From Micropterus salmoides (taxonomy: Eukaryota > Chordata > Actinopteri > Centrarchiformes > Centrarchidae), in the NCBI RefSeq assembly GCF_014851395.1, contig NW_024040152.1, positions 15,340,308 through 15,404,307 of the forward strand: a DNA stretch of 64,000 nt, read 5' to 3'. This document shows positions 46,131 through 59,399 of the stretch, piece after piece; position 1 is the first letter of the stretch, and each line of letters begins with the position of its first letter. The translations under genes and the position numbers were made by a program. Under the pieces are notes generated by a model, which had not been told where the DNA came from, did not search any database, and saw only the letters and a list, made by a program, of their open reading frames with translations.

Positions 46131-46699
46131 TCATTTCACTCAGGTTGTGACGGTCAAAAATATTGATCTACCGTGTTAAAGCCGCCGCTTTGGCCGCTAG
46201 TAAAAGTTACTTCAAAGCCCGGGCACTTCCTGTCGGCTGGGTGGCATTGCAAGGCTTCCCTTGATTTTTGATGGATAATAATCTTGCTGCACCATGATTT
46301 TTGTGCCAATCCATTCAAATTCCTAGATTTTTCAGTCTGGACCAAAGTGGCTGACCAGCCAACCATACACATGCCATGCCATCCCATCCCTAGAGCACAT
46401 GATGCTAGCATGGCAAAAAATACTTCAATTAACAATAAAATGGCCTCCCAGAAAAGTTTGTTTTTACTGGGGATTTTTTATTTTTTTAGGCTGTGTTAGT
46501 TAAAAACAAGTCATTGGAAATAACAAATGGTGCCATTTAATTCATTAACTGAAATTTCTGTGAATTCCCTGAAGTTTTGAGGTTGAAATGGAGCTAAAGT
46601 GCGCCTGTGAGCCTCTGTTACCGTGGGCCGCTGCTTTGTGCTGTCGTGTCTACCTGCTTCACAGCCCTATTATAAAGACATCAGGGGAGTAACAGAGGC

Positions 46700-48990
46700 C
46701 GACAGAGACAAAGAGGTCACCCTTACCTGGGCTGCAGGATAAACGATTTCCCCTCCACTACTGCTCTACCCCCCTTATTTTCTCTTTCTTTCTACCTTCT
46801 TCCCTCCATTCTCTCCTCATCAGCACTCCTCTCCTCTTTTCTACCTGTCTGCCATCTGACTGCTTCTTTCCATCCTCCATCCCCTTTCCTGCCCGCCCTC
46901 TGCCACCCTTCTCCCCATCCAACCCCACTTCTGTGCCCCACCTCCCCGCTACAAAACAATTCATTTTAAAAAGGTGGCTGTGTGTGTGCTAAGAGGGAGG
47001 GGGTGATGAGAGGACTGCATGTACAATGACCTTATTCGCAAATCATTGCCTCATGTACAGCAAGCATGTCCTTGTTGCACCACCATAACAGCTCCGAGCC
47101 CCAGACCACAACACAGCATAAACAAACACACACCCTTACGCACACACAAACAACAGACAGTTTCCTCTCAGTCTCTCTTTCTGTAGCAGCATTGTACTCA
47201 CATTATCTACCCTTAAAAATTCACTCAGTTTGCTTGGTTGGCATTTAACAGAAAGTACAACCGATATTCCATTCTTGTAGCGTAGTGTTGCAGCTGAGTA
47301 CTACACAGCTTTTTTAGGTCTGACACCTCAGTCAGGTGGAATAAGGGGGAAGAATGTGCCCCCAGCCTGTTCCTCTTTAACTGTCATAGTAAGGGACAAA
47401 TGATGTCAGACTCTGTTGCCACTGCTTCAAAGATGCACATGTCCTTTTAAAAAAACCCTGGAGCTCTGGCATTTAACATTAACACAAGACAGGTGCCATC
47501 ATGCATTCAGCTCTGTGTTACCAGCGAATCCTTGCGTATTTATGCATGCAATCTCATCTGCTGATGTATGATCACATGTATACTGTATGTGTGAATGCGG
47601 AGGTGTATGTGTGTGTGTGTGGGGGTCTGTGCTACTGTGGCATAAATCATTGCAGCTGAGCAGGGGGCTGGTGCTGCTCTCTCCATCTGTCTCTGTCTGC
47701 AGGGGTGAGGTATTTTACACTGGTGATAGGGTGAACGGAGGGAGGCGAGAAAAAGTGAGCCATGCTCGAGTCGTGTGGGATGGACAGAAAAATAAATGCT
47801 GTGGGATCGAAGGGCAGCGGGCAGCGTGTGCATCATGTGAGTATGTGCAGAGACTTGGTGGAAGGGATGCGTCGAAGCCTTTAGTTCACATAATCTGCGT
47901 CTCTGCAGGACCTGTTACTCACTACCTAAGATCTGCTTCTGTGAAATAGACTCTGTTATCCAGAAATAATGCTACCCATATAATGTCTCTGCATGCAGTC
48001 CTCGATCTTCTGAACACTGCTTGCTGGATACATATGGATGAGTGCACCTGGAAGCTAGAAGCTCAATATCTGTTTGGTTATTCTGAGTCAGTAATTGAAC
48101 ACATTAGGCCAATTTATGGACTACATTTCTTGTTCCATCTACTTGCAATATGATTCTTAAGCCTATAGGAATTGGCTCCATCTGTGGAAGAGCAACTGGC
48201 TGTCCACTGGTTACCTCCATTCCATCAATCCTGCTCACCTCCTCTTAACAGGATAAACCAAAGCAGAACAGCTCCTGAACAAATGTGTCCGATACTTCCT
48301 AATCAGGTTGTCACACACACCCTTCAACCGTATTCAACTGAGATTCTAGCAACTACATAGAGCTACTTCTGCTGAATTGTCCTTGAGCAACGCAATGAAT
48401 CCCAAAAACATCCAGAGATTGTTCCCAAACTGACCCCGCAGTCTGGCGAACCTGTAGAGAGACGGCAATCAGAAAATGCAACACCTGCAGCTAGTCTGCA
48501 CATCATACACCTTTGACAGCAGCACCATTACACACTCGTCAAGCAACCTCTGCTCCAGCTACACCCGCAAGAAACTGAGAGAGCTTAGTGGAAAAACAAT
48601 TCAAAAGCTGGAATGGGTTTTGAGCACACTCGTGCGGCATCCCTCATCCCTCCTATCAATTTGGATTACAGAGTTTCAAAGAGACTGAATGACAAAGATA
48701 GACAAGAGTAGAGAGTGTTGGCATATATGGGTCTTCCATTGAAGGAGAGGAGGTCATGCTTGGTTGGGTTGGTTGTTAAGGTACAGGGAGCAGAATCTCT
48801 CCTGACAGACAACCAGTGACTTGCCACTGAGCAAGATTTGGTTCTGGGTTCTGAGATTAGCTCAAGCATGGCAATCTCTCCTTGGAAGCATTCTGGAGGG
48901 CTTAAAGAGGCAGCCATAGAGCAGCAACACAACTGTGGAACAGGCAGAGCCGTGCCAGAGGTATTTTGGAGAAACTCAGAATTGGCAACT
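46700..48990. other. Gene-free interval
   Basis: A pyrimidine-rich tract (46745-46940) is followed by ordinary sequence with no supported exon. The frames at 47587-47949 and 48476-48932 lack splice context and recognisable domains. Confidence 0.4.
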
Positions 48991-49048
48991 GAACACTACA
49001 TAGTAACACTGTCGCATGATTGTTGCTGCATGCTATGTAGCCTGGTGC

Positions 49049-49579
49049 TTAAAGGGGTAGTTCATCATTTTGGGAAATAAGCTTTCTTATAGAGAGTTCG
49101 ATGAGAGGATACCACTCTCCACTCACATCAATACCACTCTCATATCTATACAGTCAATACTGTTGTTTTAGCTTAGCATAAAACCTGGAAACAGCTAGCC
49201 TAGCTCTGTTAAAAATAAAAACATCCACCTAAAGCTCACTAATTAACACATTTTATCTTATAAAAGTTTAAATTGCAACTTGTGGTTTTTCAATGAGTTG
49301 TCCGGTCTTTACATTTTTACACTTCAGTTTTGTACAGATTAAACAAATGAGATACAATGTTTTAGTGAGCTTTAGAGGATCTGCTGGGCAGATTTTGTTA
49401 CCTTTGGCCAGAGCAACCTCTGCTCCAGGCTAGCTATTTCCCCCTTTTTCAGTCTTTGTGCTAAGCTAAGCTGACTGTCTGCTCTCTGTAGCCTTATAGT
49501 TTATGTGCAGACATACAATCTAACTTTCAGCAAGAAAGCAAATAAACATATTTACCAATATTTCAAACTTCTTTTTTAA
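49049..49579. mobile_element. TTAA-flanked palindromic (foldback) MITE, full length
   Basis: It begins TTAAAGGGGTAGTTCATC and ends with TTAA at 49576-49579. The two halves are imperfect inverted copies: agcttagcataaaacctgg, agctagcctagctctg and aaagctcactaa on the left are mirrored by ctaagctaagc, caggctagct and ttagtgagcttt on the right. Related pieces are at 19945-20100, 24509-25925 and 32965-33128. Confidence 0.75.
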
Positions 49580-49599
49580 GGTTATGCTGTTGCTATTGA

Positions 49600-52500
49600 G
49601 AGTGTGCAAAGACATGCTGTTACCATCTGCACAGGACAGATATCTGAACTATGTTATGTTCAGTGGGGTAAAATCTTTGTTTAGAGTTTATTCCCTGTTA
49701 TATATAAATGTAAGATGTAAAAACAGCAATGCTTATGATATGGGTGAGAGGGATTGGCGCACCTTGAGGACACATGTGGGTTATGACATACAAAATATAT
49801 GTATATGATATGTATCCATATTTCCAAAGACAGAAACCCACACAGTTCAATTCAATCTGTGAGTGTCCATGGTCGTATACTGAGCATATGGAAAAAGGAT
49901 GCAGGGGGTAGTTAATCCCTACAGTACTCCTACAGTGTGTATGACCTTGGAGGGATGGGAGCCCTTATATGCTCATTAACATGGACGTAGCATGGCTACA
50001 GGGTGAAACCACCTACCAGCTCACCCTGGTTCCCAGAAAGCGAATAGGTAACACAGTCAAACGAGCATCCAGGCATGCAAAAATCCCCAGCATCTATTTT
50101 TCATTATTACAATGCAATCAGCTGGAGGCAAGGTTGGGCTGTGTTACGCTGCAGCTGTACACAGGAGTGTGTGAGGTGGGCTGTCATTGACACTCGGCCT
50201 CAAACATGAGTCGTTACAAAGACGTACAGGAAAGACCCAGCGGGGAGCAGAAAAGAAGCAGTGTAGTCTAGTACTGTGCTGGAACTCAGCTGCTTCCATT
50301 GCAGGCACAAATACACACGCATAGCTACGCAGTCACTCAGACACACACACAAGACTGCTTGTGGCACAGGCTTTGTTTTATCTGATTTGGCTGTAATCTT
50401 GCTCCTACAAGACAATAACTCCCAAGAAGACGAGTCTACATTTCAGGGACAGGCAGTTAAACAAAGTGCACATTCGGGATCAGGCCAGTCTGTGTCATGT
50501 CCAGTACAGTGTCCTATCCTGTGTAATTTCATACCATATCCTGTATGAAGTGTTTTATGAGTTGACTGCTGTGAAATGTCCAGTAATGTCCTTTACGTTC
50601 TTTCATGTTTATAAACATAAGAAAAAATGTGCCTGATTTACTGTAACAGAAGATAATCGAATGCCTTGAAAGTCTGAAATATTAAGTGTAAACAGCTAAG
50701 GAAAGTTTGCTTGTGCTAAATTTACACACAGATGTGGAATGTCAGGACTGTCAAAACAATAGCACTTATTGGTGTCAGACATTCATGAACAAACAGGACA
50801 GCACAGTAATGATCAAGTTCTCTGTTGAAATGCAGGGAGATCATCCATCATATATTATTTTCTACTTCACGTCTTTTTAGATTCACTGTGGGTCACAAAC
50901 ATCCAGTTCCTCACACACACACATACACAAACAAACACACACAACCAACCGAAAATTGGTTGCGAACACTCACCAATGTGACTTTTTGATGTGACTTTAT
51001 AGAGATTTCTGATGATTTTTGTTGGATATTTGCCCTTTGTTATGCAGATAAAAAACAGCATCATTAAATTTGGATTTCATTTTGGACCAATTTGACACTC
51101 ATGGCCAGGTTTCTAAAATTAACATCATTGTTATGCAGAGAAATTTGACAAGAAGAACCTCATCGCTGAAATGAAGGTAGAATTACCTTTGAGGATATAC
51201 AGTACTAAAGTGGTAATTTGTGTGTGAATGAATCCCAATTCTGTCATCTTTCCTCCTATCAGCTCTGCTACACCAAATAAAAAAGTCCCATGCTGTTTGT
51301 TTTTTCTTTTGGAAACAAAATTCACCTCCTGTTTGCTCTGGTTTGAAACCTGCTTTTTAGCTGGCTTTCAAAGATGGAGGTCATTAACCTCAACACGGCT
51401 TTTGTTTCTCCCAAGGCTTAAATAAAGTGTTCAAATCAAAAAATCACATTACTCACACTTCTGTCATTCTGCTCATTGGCCTTCTTCCTCGTGGGTGAGA
51501 GATTCTGGCCTTTTCACATGATTTGAAAGGCATTTAAATTTTTCACAAAACAGTTCAGGTCATTTGACAATAATTCATCAACTTATGTGAGAGTATATGG
51601 TCCCTCATCACAGAGACTTGGGATGTAACCAAATATGAATACATTATTCGGATATGAACAGATAATGCGCTTTAAACAGATAAGAACAGCATCCAAATAG
51701 CTGCTGTGATATTCATCGCGGGCCCCCTCCTCACACTGACCTGTCATCAGATTGACAAAATTCACCATTCGTAACCTTCGTTACCATACAGGGATTGTCC
51801 AATCGTAGCTTAGTAACTGTAAGAAGGCACAGCAGGCCTGTCATGCTTTGGATTTCTCTACATGCCAAAACAGTATACTGTACATGGGGCTCTAATAAGA
51901 GCTGTACTGTGGAGAGTTTGAAGGGTGATGTCTTTTTTATATTTTCAAAACCAAAAACACAAGAGCAAAAGTAAAAGTAAATTAATTATCTGCTGCAACG
52001 TGAGATGCAACCATTAGCATGCATAACTAGCTCCAGGAGTATCCAAGCATTATTTCCAAAAGAAAGGGGCTTGTCATCATCTAACTCTATAATTATGTGC
52101 AGGTTACATTACCTGTTAACTCTTAACTGTTCAGGACTGGAACATCCACCGTGCGAAAGCCAAAGTTAGCAGCTCTGTCCTCGTCCTATTTTCTGAATAA
52201 CTACATTTATATATATAAATATAGAAATGAAGAGTATTTAAAAATAGAATAATGAAAACAGAATAATGAAGTTTTGTATCAACTTCCATTATAAATCCAA
52301 ATACAGCTATTGTTTTAAAAATAAACAGATACAGATAGTAACTTTCATTTACACCCCTACAATGATGCATTGTGACTCATACTGTGTTAAACTGTGGGCC
52401 GGTCATTGCCTTGTACTACATAATGCAGGTCCTGCCATTGGAGAAATGTCCTGAAGAGATATTTCTCTGCAACAACATGCCTAAAATTCTTCACAGTCAC

Positions 52501-54740
52501 AGTCTTTTATATATAATAAACCACTGTAATGGAGAATACTGTCTATATTTATCCCACACTAAGCCTACAGCATGCTCGTAAGATTTTTAAGATAGGCATA
52601 CTTACCAAAACCCCTCAGGGTTAATTCTTTTTTGTTGGTACAAGGCAGTGTGTGCACTTCACAGTGGAGTAATTTTTGGATGATAACATAAAGTAAATGA
52701 TGAAAATTAGACACAGAATCTTCAGATGATCTTCATGTTCCTCAGCAGATCCTGAAGAGAGTTCAAGATAACATTCGTTTTTACATTAGGGAGTAAACTT
52801 ACATACATACTGTATATAGAAATAAAATCATAGAATTCAAGGCATTGCATGCTGTATTTGCCCACACTCTACTTCTATATTGAGATAAAGCGTTGTAGTC
52901 TTTATGAAGTCTTTATGAAGTCTTCATGATGTGTCTGGATCTTGGGATTACAGTTGGAAACTTCAAACATTTTTTAAGGTAACACTAAGCCCTGAAAAAA
53001 ATACATTTCAGACAAGAAAAGTGTAAAGTTGGTTAAGCTTTTATCCCACAGGGTCTTGCACCTCGACTACTGACTGTCAAGAAGCTTGGTTGGAGTTGTT
53101 GAGGCTCCTGCTATTGTGCCAAAGGTCAGTTGAATCAGCAGTACATCATAAACCTGTCCGTTTTGTGACTGCACAGAGCCTAATAATGCCACATTGGGTT
53201 AGCCTTGAAAATGAGGCTCTTTTCTTCCTGCCTCTTTTTCTTTAACTAAAAAGAGGCAAAACATCTGTGGTGCAGAAAGAATGTTCAGTCAAGCCTTGTT
53301 TTTGTGCTAATTAGCCCAATTAGCCTTCCCCATCTCACACAGTTTTAAACAAAGACGAGCAGCAGCTCTGCTCAGCTTAACCAGCCCTGCAGTTTGATGT
53401 CTCGCAGCGCTGGAAAGCTGCAGAAGCCTCTAGTTACAGACATAGACGCTGGCTACTTTAAACAGTTTCAGGGCATCCTTGCTTCACAGGATAAAATTGC
53501 ACCCTGCCATGTCTTTTGAAATATTCTGTGTATGTCCCTTTAGCAGATTTTAGCACAGAAACATGGTTTTGTTCAGTAGGAGTCAGACTGCAGTGTGGGG
53601 GTAAAATTCCCTCAGCTGCAATTTCATGATTAGCAATGCTGAAGGGCACATTCCATCTTGGTCGCGTGTGCCGTTTGATAACAGATTTCATGAGGAGGTG
53701 TAAATGAACCAGTTAGATACAGCTGAACAGAGAACTACAAGGAAAACAGTTATTCTGAACATAAGAAGAATAATTCATCATTCCTCAACAACAGCCTCTT
53801 TACAGAAGCAGTTTATCGTCATGAATCAACCCATATCTTCTCTCAATTATTTCTCTTTAATAAAAACAAAGTACACAAATTACTTTTTATAAATCATATA
53901 ATTACGTAGAGTAAGACACTGCTATGATATGCAACTGACATTTCTACTTTCTAATGGCAGAGAGAACAACAAGCAAGAACAGCATATATTTTCTTTTTAT
54001 AGACTTGTAGATGCAGTATGAGGGTCCATATATAAAGTACAACACTGTTTTTGTCATTATATAACGTGTTTTCTACAACAGCTGCTGAGATAAAGGTGTA
54101 TATCAAAATCTAAAACCAAGAATTTGTTCAGCTCAGTTACCATATTGTATGTAATGTATGGTTAAGCAGTGCATTGCTGCTCCTTTCTTTCCATGTTTTC
54201 TACGCGGATCACAAGCCATAGTGAAGATGTTGACTTTTTGCCTTTGACATAGCTTTAGCCTGGGGTTTTCAGCACAATATTGTATGTAGTTGTGATGGTC
54301 ACAGCCATGACCACACAGCTACCTTAAAAAGTGGTAACCTCTTGAACTCACTATTTTTTTTTTGGCTTACGCAGTTCTTTCTTTTTAAGACTGGTTACAT
54401 ACATGTTTTTGTTTCAAATATTTTCTTAGGTACAAATAATGTACAGTGTTTTGTTTCACAGATTTATTTAACTGACAGTACAATGGTATCTTTTGTAGCG
54501 GGCGCATTTAGTTACTTTTGGACAGTTTCTTTTTTATAACCTATATTACATTTGAATGCACCAGTGCTGGAGATTCCACACTCTGGAATGGTTGCATGTG
54601 GTCTGTTGGGCAAAAGGATGTCTCCTGGAGCAAGGAGGTGGCCAATTTGGACACTACCACTAACACTCCCTCCGCACACTTGTCATGTCATGGGTGTTGT
54701 GTTCCAACAGTGTGGATTTTATATTAAATAAATTTGGACT
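49600..54740. other. Gene-free interval
   Basis: No supported exon, RNA gene or clear transposon was found. A short stretch at 53295-53420 has paired TAATTAG-like motifs and is repeat-poor. Confidence 0.4.
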
Positions 54741-54959
54741 ACTCCCAATTCCTCTTCTCTCCCTGGGAGAAAGAAAGGAGGGGGGGTTGAAAGTGCTGTC
54801 TCTGGGCAGTCTGATCGTAAAACTGGCACCTTTTTGATGCCGCAGCCAGATAATGCGGTGCTTGACTATTAAACTGACAAAAGGAACATGGACCAGCTAT
54901 TAGCGTTTTCCTGAACAGCCTATCAGAACTCTTCTTAAAGAAAGGGCAGGAAACCCTAA

Positions 54960-56672
54960 ACTGCCCCCCCACATGTAACCGTGGCAACTGACCTTCCTCG
55001 TTGTTTTATCACCTCACATCAAAGAGATACTCCTTGTCACGCCCAGAGAAAATCCAGGACACCAGGGACAGCTCTGAACTTCTTTATGTAAACAAAGACT
55101 GCTGTCTCCAAAGACTCAAAGCATTACCTTGTTTAATTAAATAATCTTTTAGTTACTTGATTACGTTTGCCTCTATTTGATTAGTTATGTTACCATATTG
55201 TTGCTATCTGTTGTTGATATTATTGCTGAAAAGAATCAAAATAAGTTACTTTTGCAGTGTTTTAATTTTCAGCCAGGTTAATGACATTCCTTCCTTTTAT
55301 GTGTAACCAATGCTTGTTCACAATGCTTTCTGACACCACCTTTAGAAATGATGATAAAGAAATGTCATCCTATACTCTATTAATTGCCAGCTTGAATTTA
55401 AGGTTAAGTAACCAAATTTCCCAGTTCCTGAGCAAAGATTGTTTTAGGATTAATCAGAGCTATCCTCATGTAACCCAAGCTCCCCCAAGTGGACAAAATA
55501 AGTATTAAATGCCATCGTCCGAAATGCCGTTAATGTATAAATGTCACTTGGTATTTATCATGACCAATAATCTGACAATTGTTTCCCTTATCAAGTGCTT
55601 AAGACTAAGAACGGTATAACCGTTTGACAATTGAGGTTTGATTGTGGGAAGATATTTGATTATAATACGCGCAATCCTTTTTATAGACATATTAAAAGTT
55701 TAGAAAGACAGTCCCTCGGAAAACCGGAAACAGCCCGTTCCTTCGAGAAACGAAGAACTGCCCTCTGGGAACCACGCCCCAACAGACAAAACAGCGACAC
55801 ACGCAGTTGTTCGCTCTCTTCTCTTGTTCTTTGTGCTCTGCTTGTTCCAGACTCTTCAACGGCGTTCCCCCCCCCGCTAACTTCACGGGGGTCAGACCAA
55901 ACCAAGTGGTCCCGCCAGCAGTAACAAAGGACGACTAACACCTCTGACCCGAGACAGGGTTGGGAAGGCCCCACTGTGAGTTTCTCCATTAAAGCCGACA
56001 AGAGACAGATCTCCGGAGCAATTCCCTGGCAGAGAAAGCGACTGGCCGACGGCTTGAAGCTGTCCTAAACGAGAACGCACGCACTTTGCCAGTGTGAGGC
56101 CGTTTACCAACAACCCGGCAGGGAGAAACACAAGCAGTAAGACTAAAACCCTGCATTCTGTGGTCAGTGATGTCCAATAGTTGGTTAGTCCAAGGGGTGT
56201 CCTTGAAACACCAAGACAAATTTAACCGAGTTATCATCTAATTTCATTCATTAGTTGCCATATGAGTCAAATTCTCCCACAATAGACCTCCATTCTCATT
56301 GTTTAGCCATTGTTTATTTCTCTGATGTATTTAACCGCATTTTTATATCACCTTAGTTAGTTAATAAATTCACTGTAACCAAGGAATTGTGTGTGTTGCC
56401 TATTTCTAAGTCCCTGCCAAGAGAATTTACCCCTTCCATATGAGACTGACTGACTGATTTAAGATAACTGAGCAATTATTAACTGATCACTAGGAATAAT
56501 TGTATAATTATTAAAATTCTACCCAGAGGTCTGGAGACTCTGGGTTAATAACAACTCCGGTGGTGCCCCGAAACGAGAGATTTATGGATTAATATTTTCT
56601 GAATATTAAAATTCATAATTGGGTATTCTCATAAATTTATTAAAAATCATACGTAGCTTTAGACCTGCTACA
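54960..56672 (+). mobile_element. Possible LTR-like block (uncertain)
   Basis: A GC-rich core (55680-56130) follows a TATA-like ctttttatag (55677-55686). An AATAAA is at 56363-56368, and the block ends TACA at 56669-56672 followed by TGGGGGAG, which looks like an LTR end with a primer-binding-type sequence. No second LTR or retroviral gene frame was found. The segment ggtggtgccccg (about 56562) is shared, inverted, with 44978-44990. Confidence 0.3.
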
Positions 56673-56999
56673 TGGGGGAGCTTCATTCTTTCCTTACATA
56701 TTTAGTTTTTTGATTTATATTATATTAAGTATTTTTCTTTTGGTTAATGTTAAGAAAGTCTACATTGTTGTTGGAATAAGTGTTAAGTTGGTTTTGCTGT
56801 TATTTGAAGTTTACTTAGTAATGTTTTATTTTTAGCATCTCCGTCTCAACCAGTAAGTCCCCTTTGTTTCTTTTAAGCAGGTCAGTTATATGTTGAGTTT
56901 GTTATGTTTAGAGCTTTATTTACACTATGTTTATATGACCTCTTTTACGTGCCCAAACTTTATCTTCATTTTGTTGTAATGATTTTTTGGGGAAATAAA

Positions 57000-58850
57000 A
57001 CCCTTTCTTTTGGAACGTACCTGTTACTCCTCTTGCCTAACTGCTTGGTCCCTCAAGTAAATATTTAAGCTCTTCACAGGGTTCCTGTTTAAAAATGATT
57101 CAGCCTGACACAGAAACGTCTAAAACTCATAGAGGTATATATGCAATAAAATATGCTAACAGGGGTTGTTCTGTCAGCGGGAAAAATCAATCAGTCACTG
57201 GCTAGAACTGAGAAGGGTCTACCCCTACCTGAAATCATGGATCCATTGTATCAAAAAAAAATTAGAGTGGTAAATCTGCCACCGATATTATTAGATGTAG
57301 ATATTGTTAGATTTTTAGAATAGCTAGAGAACATTGTTCAGCATTTAGCACCTAAAAACCATGGCAATGTTGGACTTTGTTGGGTGGCCAGAAACACAAC
57401 ACAAAAACACTAATGTTGCTCTGTATCTGCTGGATGTGTATTTGCTGAAATGTTAGCTGTATCAACCTACATAAATGTTGTGTTCAGTTTGTTTCTGCTG
57501 CTTCCCAGTGGAAGCAGTTATTTCATGTTTAAGAAAGGACTGTATGGTATCTCGTGCATATAAGAGGCTGTGGACAGGGAGCAAGCAGAAGTTCAAGGCC
57601 TCGACTCTGCTCTTACAGTCCTTCAGTGGGTGTCGTATAACCACACAGCTCACATAGTAAAGAGATTATTTAATGGATTTTACATCCCATATATCGGTTG
57701 CTGTGGTGCGAAATGCCTTTTATCTGCCTCATACTGTAAATGTGATTCATGTTCACTGTTGGCTAACTGACACACAGGCTACTGTAGCTGGTGAGAAATT
57801 AACAACCCTCTGCCTTCTCTCACATGGTTTATAATTGCAAAGCAAACCTCTCAGAGGAGCACCACAGAAATCGAACCATAGCGACCTTCTGCCAGTGATC
57901 AAAGCCTACCTCCACCAGCACCCCCCCAACATCCCATCCCCCGACCCAAGAGACGAAACGAGAGAGTGCGAGGAAGAGAGAGGGAGACATAGAGGGAGGG
58001 AGGGAATCCACACAAACCACCTCACGTCTCAGCAAGAGCAGCCTGTTTTACATATGAAACACACCTTTCTCCCTATAATTCCCATGAAATCGTGCAGGAA
58101 GCAGTTATTGCAGGGGACAAGGAGGAAGTGATGTGGAACGGCTAGAGGGGCCATTACAGAGAATCCCTCATTACACCCTAGTCACAGCTTTGGAGCATTA
58201 CTCCTGTGAAAACACACTCTCACCCCTGGGTGGATAAGTCAAAGAGAATAGATTGTCTCATCTTATTTGTACTCTTTGTACCTGGTCTCTAGACCGGTAT
58301 GGTAGGGTTAAACTTGTCAACATATGCAGCTCTAGCACACTGTAGAACTAACAGACAGGCTGTTTTAGATCTCCAAGCTTAAGTGAGTCTAATGAATTGT
58401 CTGTTGTATCTTCATATACTTGCCTTTGATTGGAATGGAGATGGAGCCTCGCAACACATGTTGGTCTGTGATCAATCAATCAATTAATCAAAACACCTGC
58501 TTTTATGGAGGTAGCTCATTTGCAACAGTGTCTTACCCACTGAAGAGGACTATGAAGTCATCATGCCTGATGAGAAAAAAAGAGCGTTTCTTGAGGCGTC
58601 TTGCAGAGCAATATGAGTTGTTTGGCAACACATCAGAGAGGAAAAACATCCTGACTCATCTATCAGATATGGATCCATTAAGCGAAGTTTCTCCATTCAT
58701 TAGGAGATACAGTTTACAGTAGAGACAGTTTGCTGGAATTTGTGAAAATGCAAATCATGGATTATAAAATAAAGAAAAACTGCTGCCATATTTCATAATG
58801 ACATATTAACTAATGTTTACAATAATGTATCGTCAATGGATGGCAATGTA
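57000..58850. other. Gene-free interval
   Basis: No supported exon was found. AATAAA at 56994-56999 is followed by a GT-containing stretch and could belong to the LTR-like material upstream. Purine-rich sequence lies at 57950-58010. Confidence 0.35.
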
Positions 58851-58852
58851 GG

Positions 58853-59330
58853 TTTATCGGTCGGTCCACCAAAATATCTCAACTACTATTGGATGGATTG
58901 GATTGTCATAATATTTTGTTCAGACATTCATGGTGTCCAGATGATGAATCCTAATGACTTGGTGATCCCCTGACTTTTCCTCTACTTTTCCACCATGAGG
59001 TTGGTACACATATTCACACACAAACATGAATTATAATGGCTTTGCTGATCCAGCACCATCATCAGGTCCAGTTTTAATGTACAACTGTATCTACGACTTT
59101 GGTTTATGACAAAATACCTGAAAAAATAATGACATTCCCATCAACCTTTAGCTGTATTTTGTGTTTAGTGCTAATTAGCAAATGTTAGCATGCTCGCACA
59201 CTAAATTAAGATGATGATCACGGTAAACATTATACCTGCTTAGCATGTCATCATTGTCATTGGGAGCATGCTGACATTAGCATTTACCTCAAAGCCCCGC
59301 CTTGCCTCACAGAGCCAGTAGTCTCTTCTT
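58853..59330 (+). repeat. Teleost repeat with 'ggatggattg...gctaattagcaaatgttagcatg'
   Basis: It has cattcatggtgtccagatga, gtgatcccctgacttttcct, ttggtttatgacaaaatacc and gtgctaattagcaaatgtta, the landmark order of a common percomorph repeat. The inverted relative is at 44415-44685. Confidence 0.65.
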
Positions 59331-59399
59331 TAGGTGCAAGGCCTAACATGTGGCATTATAACAGGTCTATCAAAGAAGAGTCTATTTCAGTTGCTGTGG

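Noticed and set aside
48172..48932. Cluster of modest open frames, possibly an old retroelement or gene
   Set aside because: No domain, no long frame, no splice pattern; left as unassigned.
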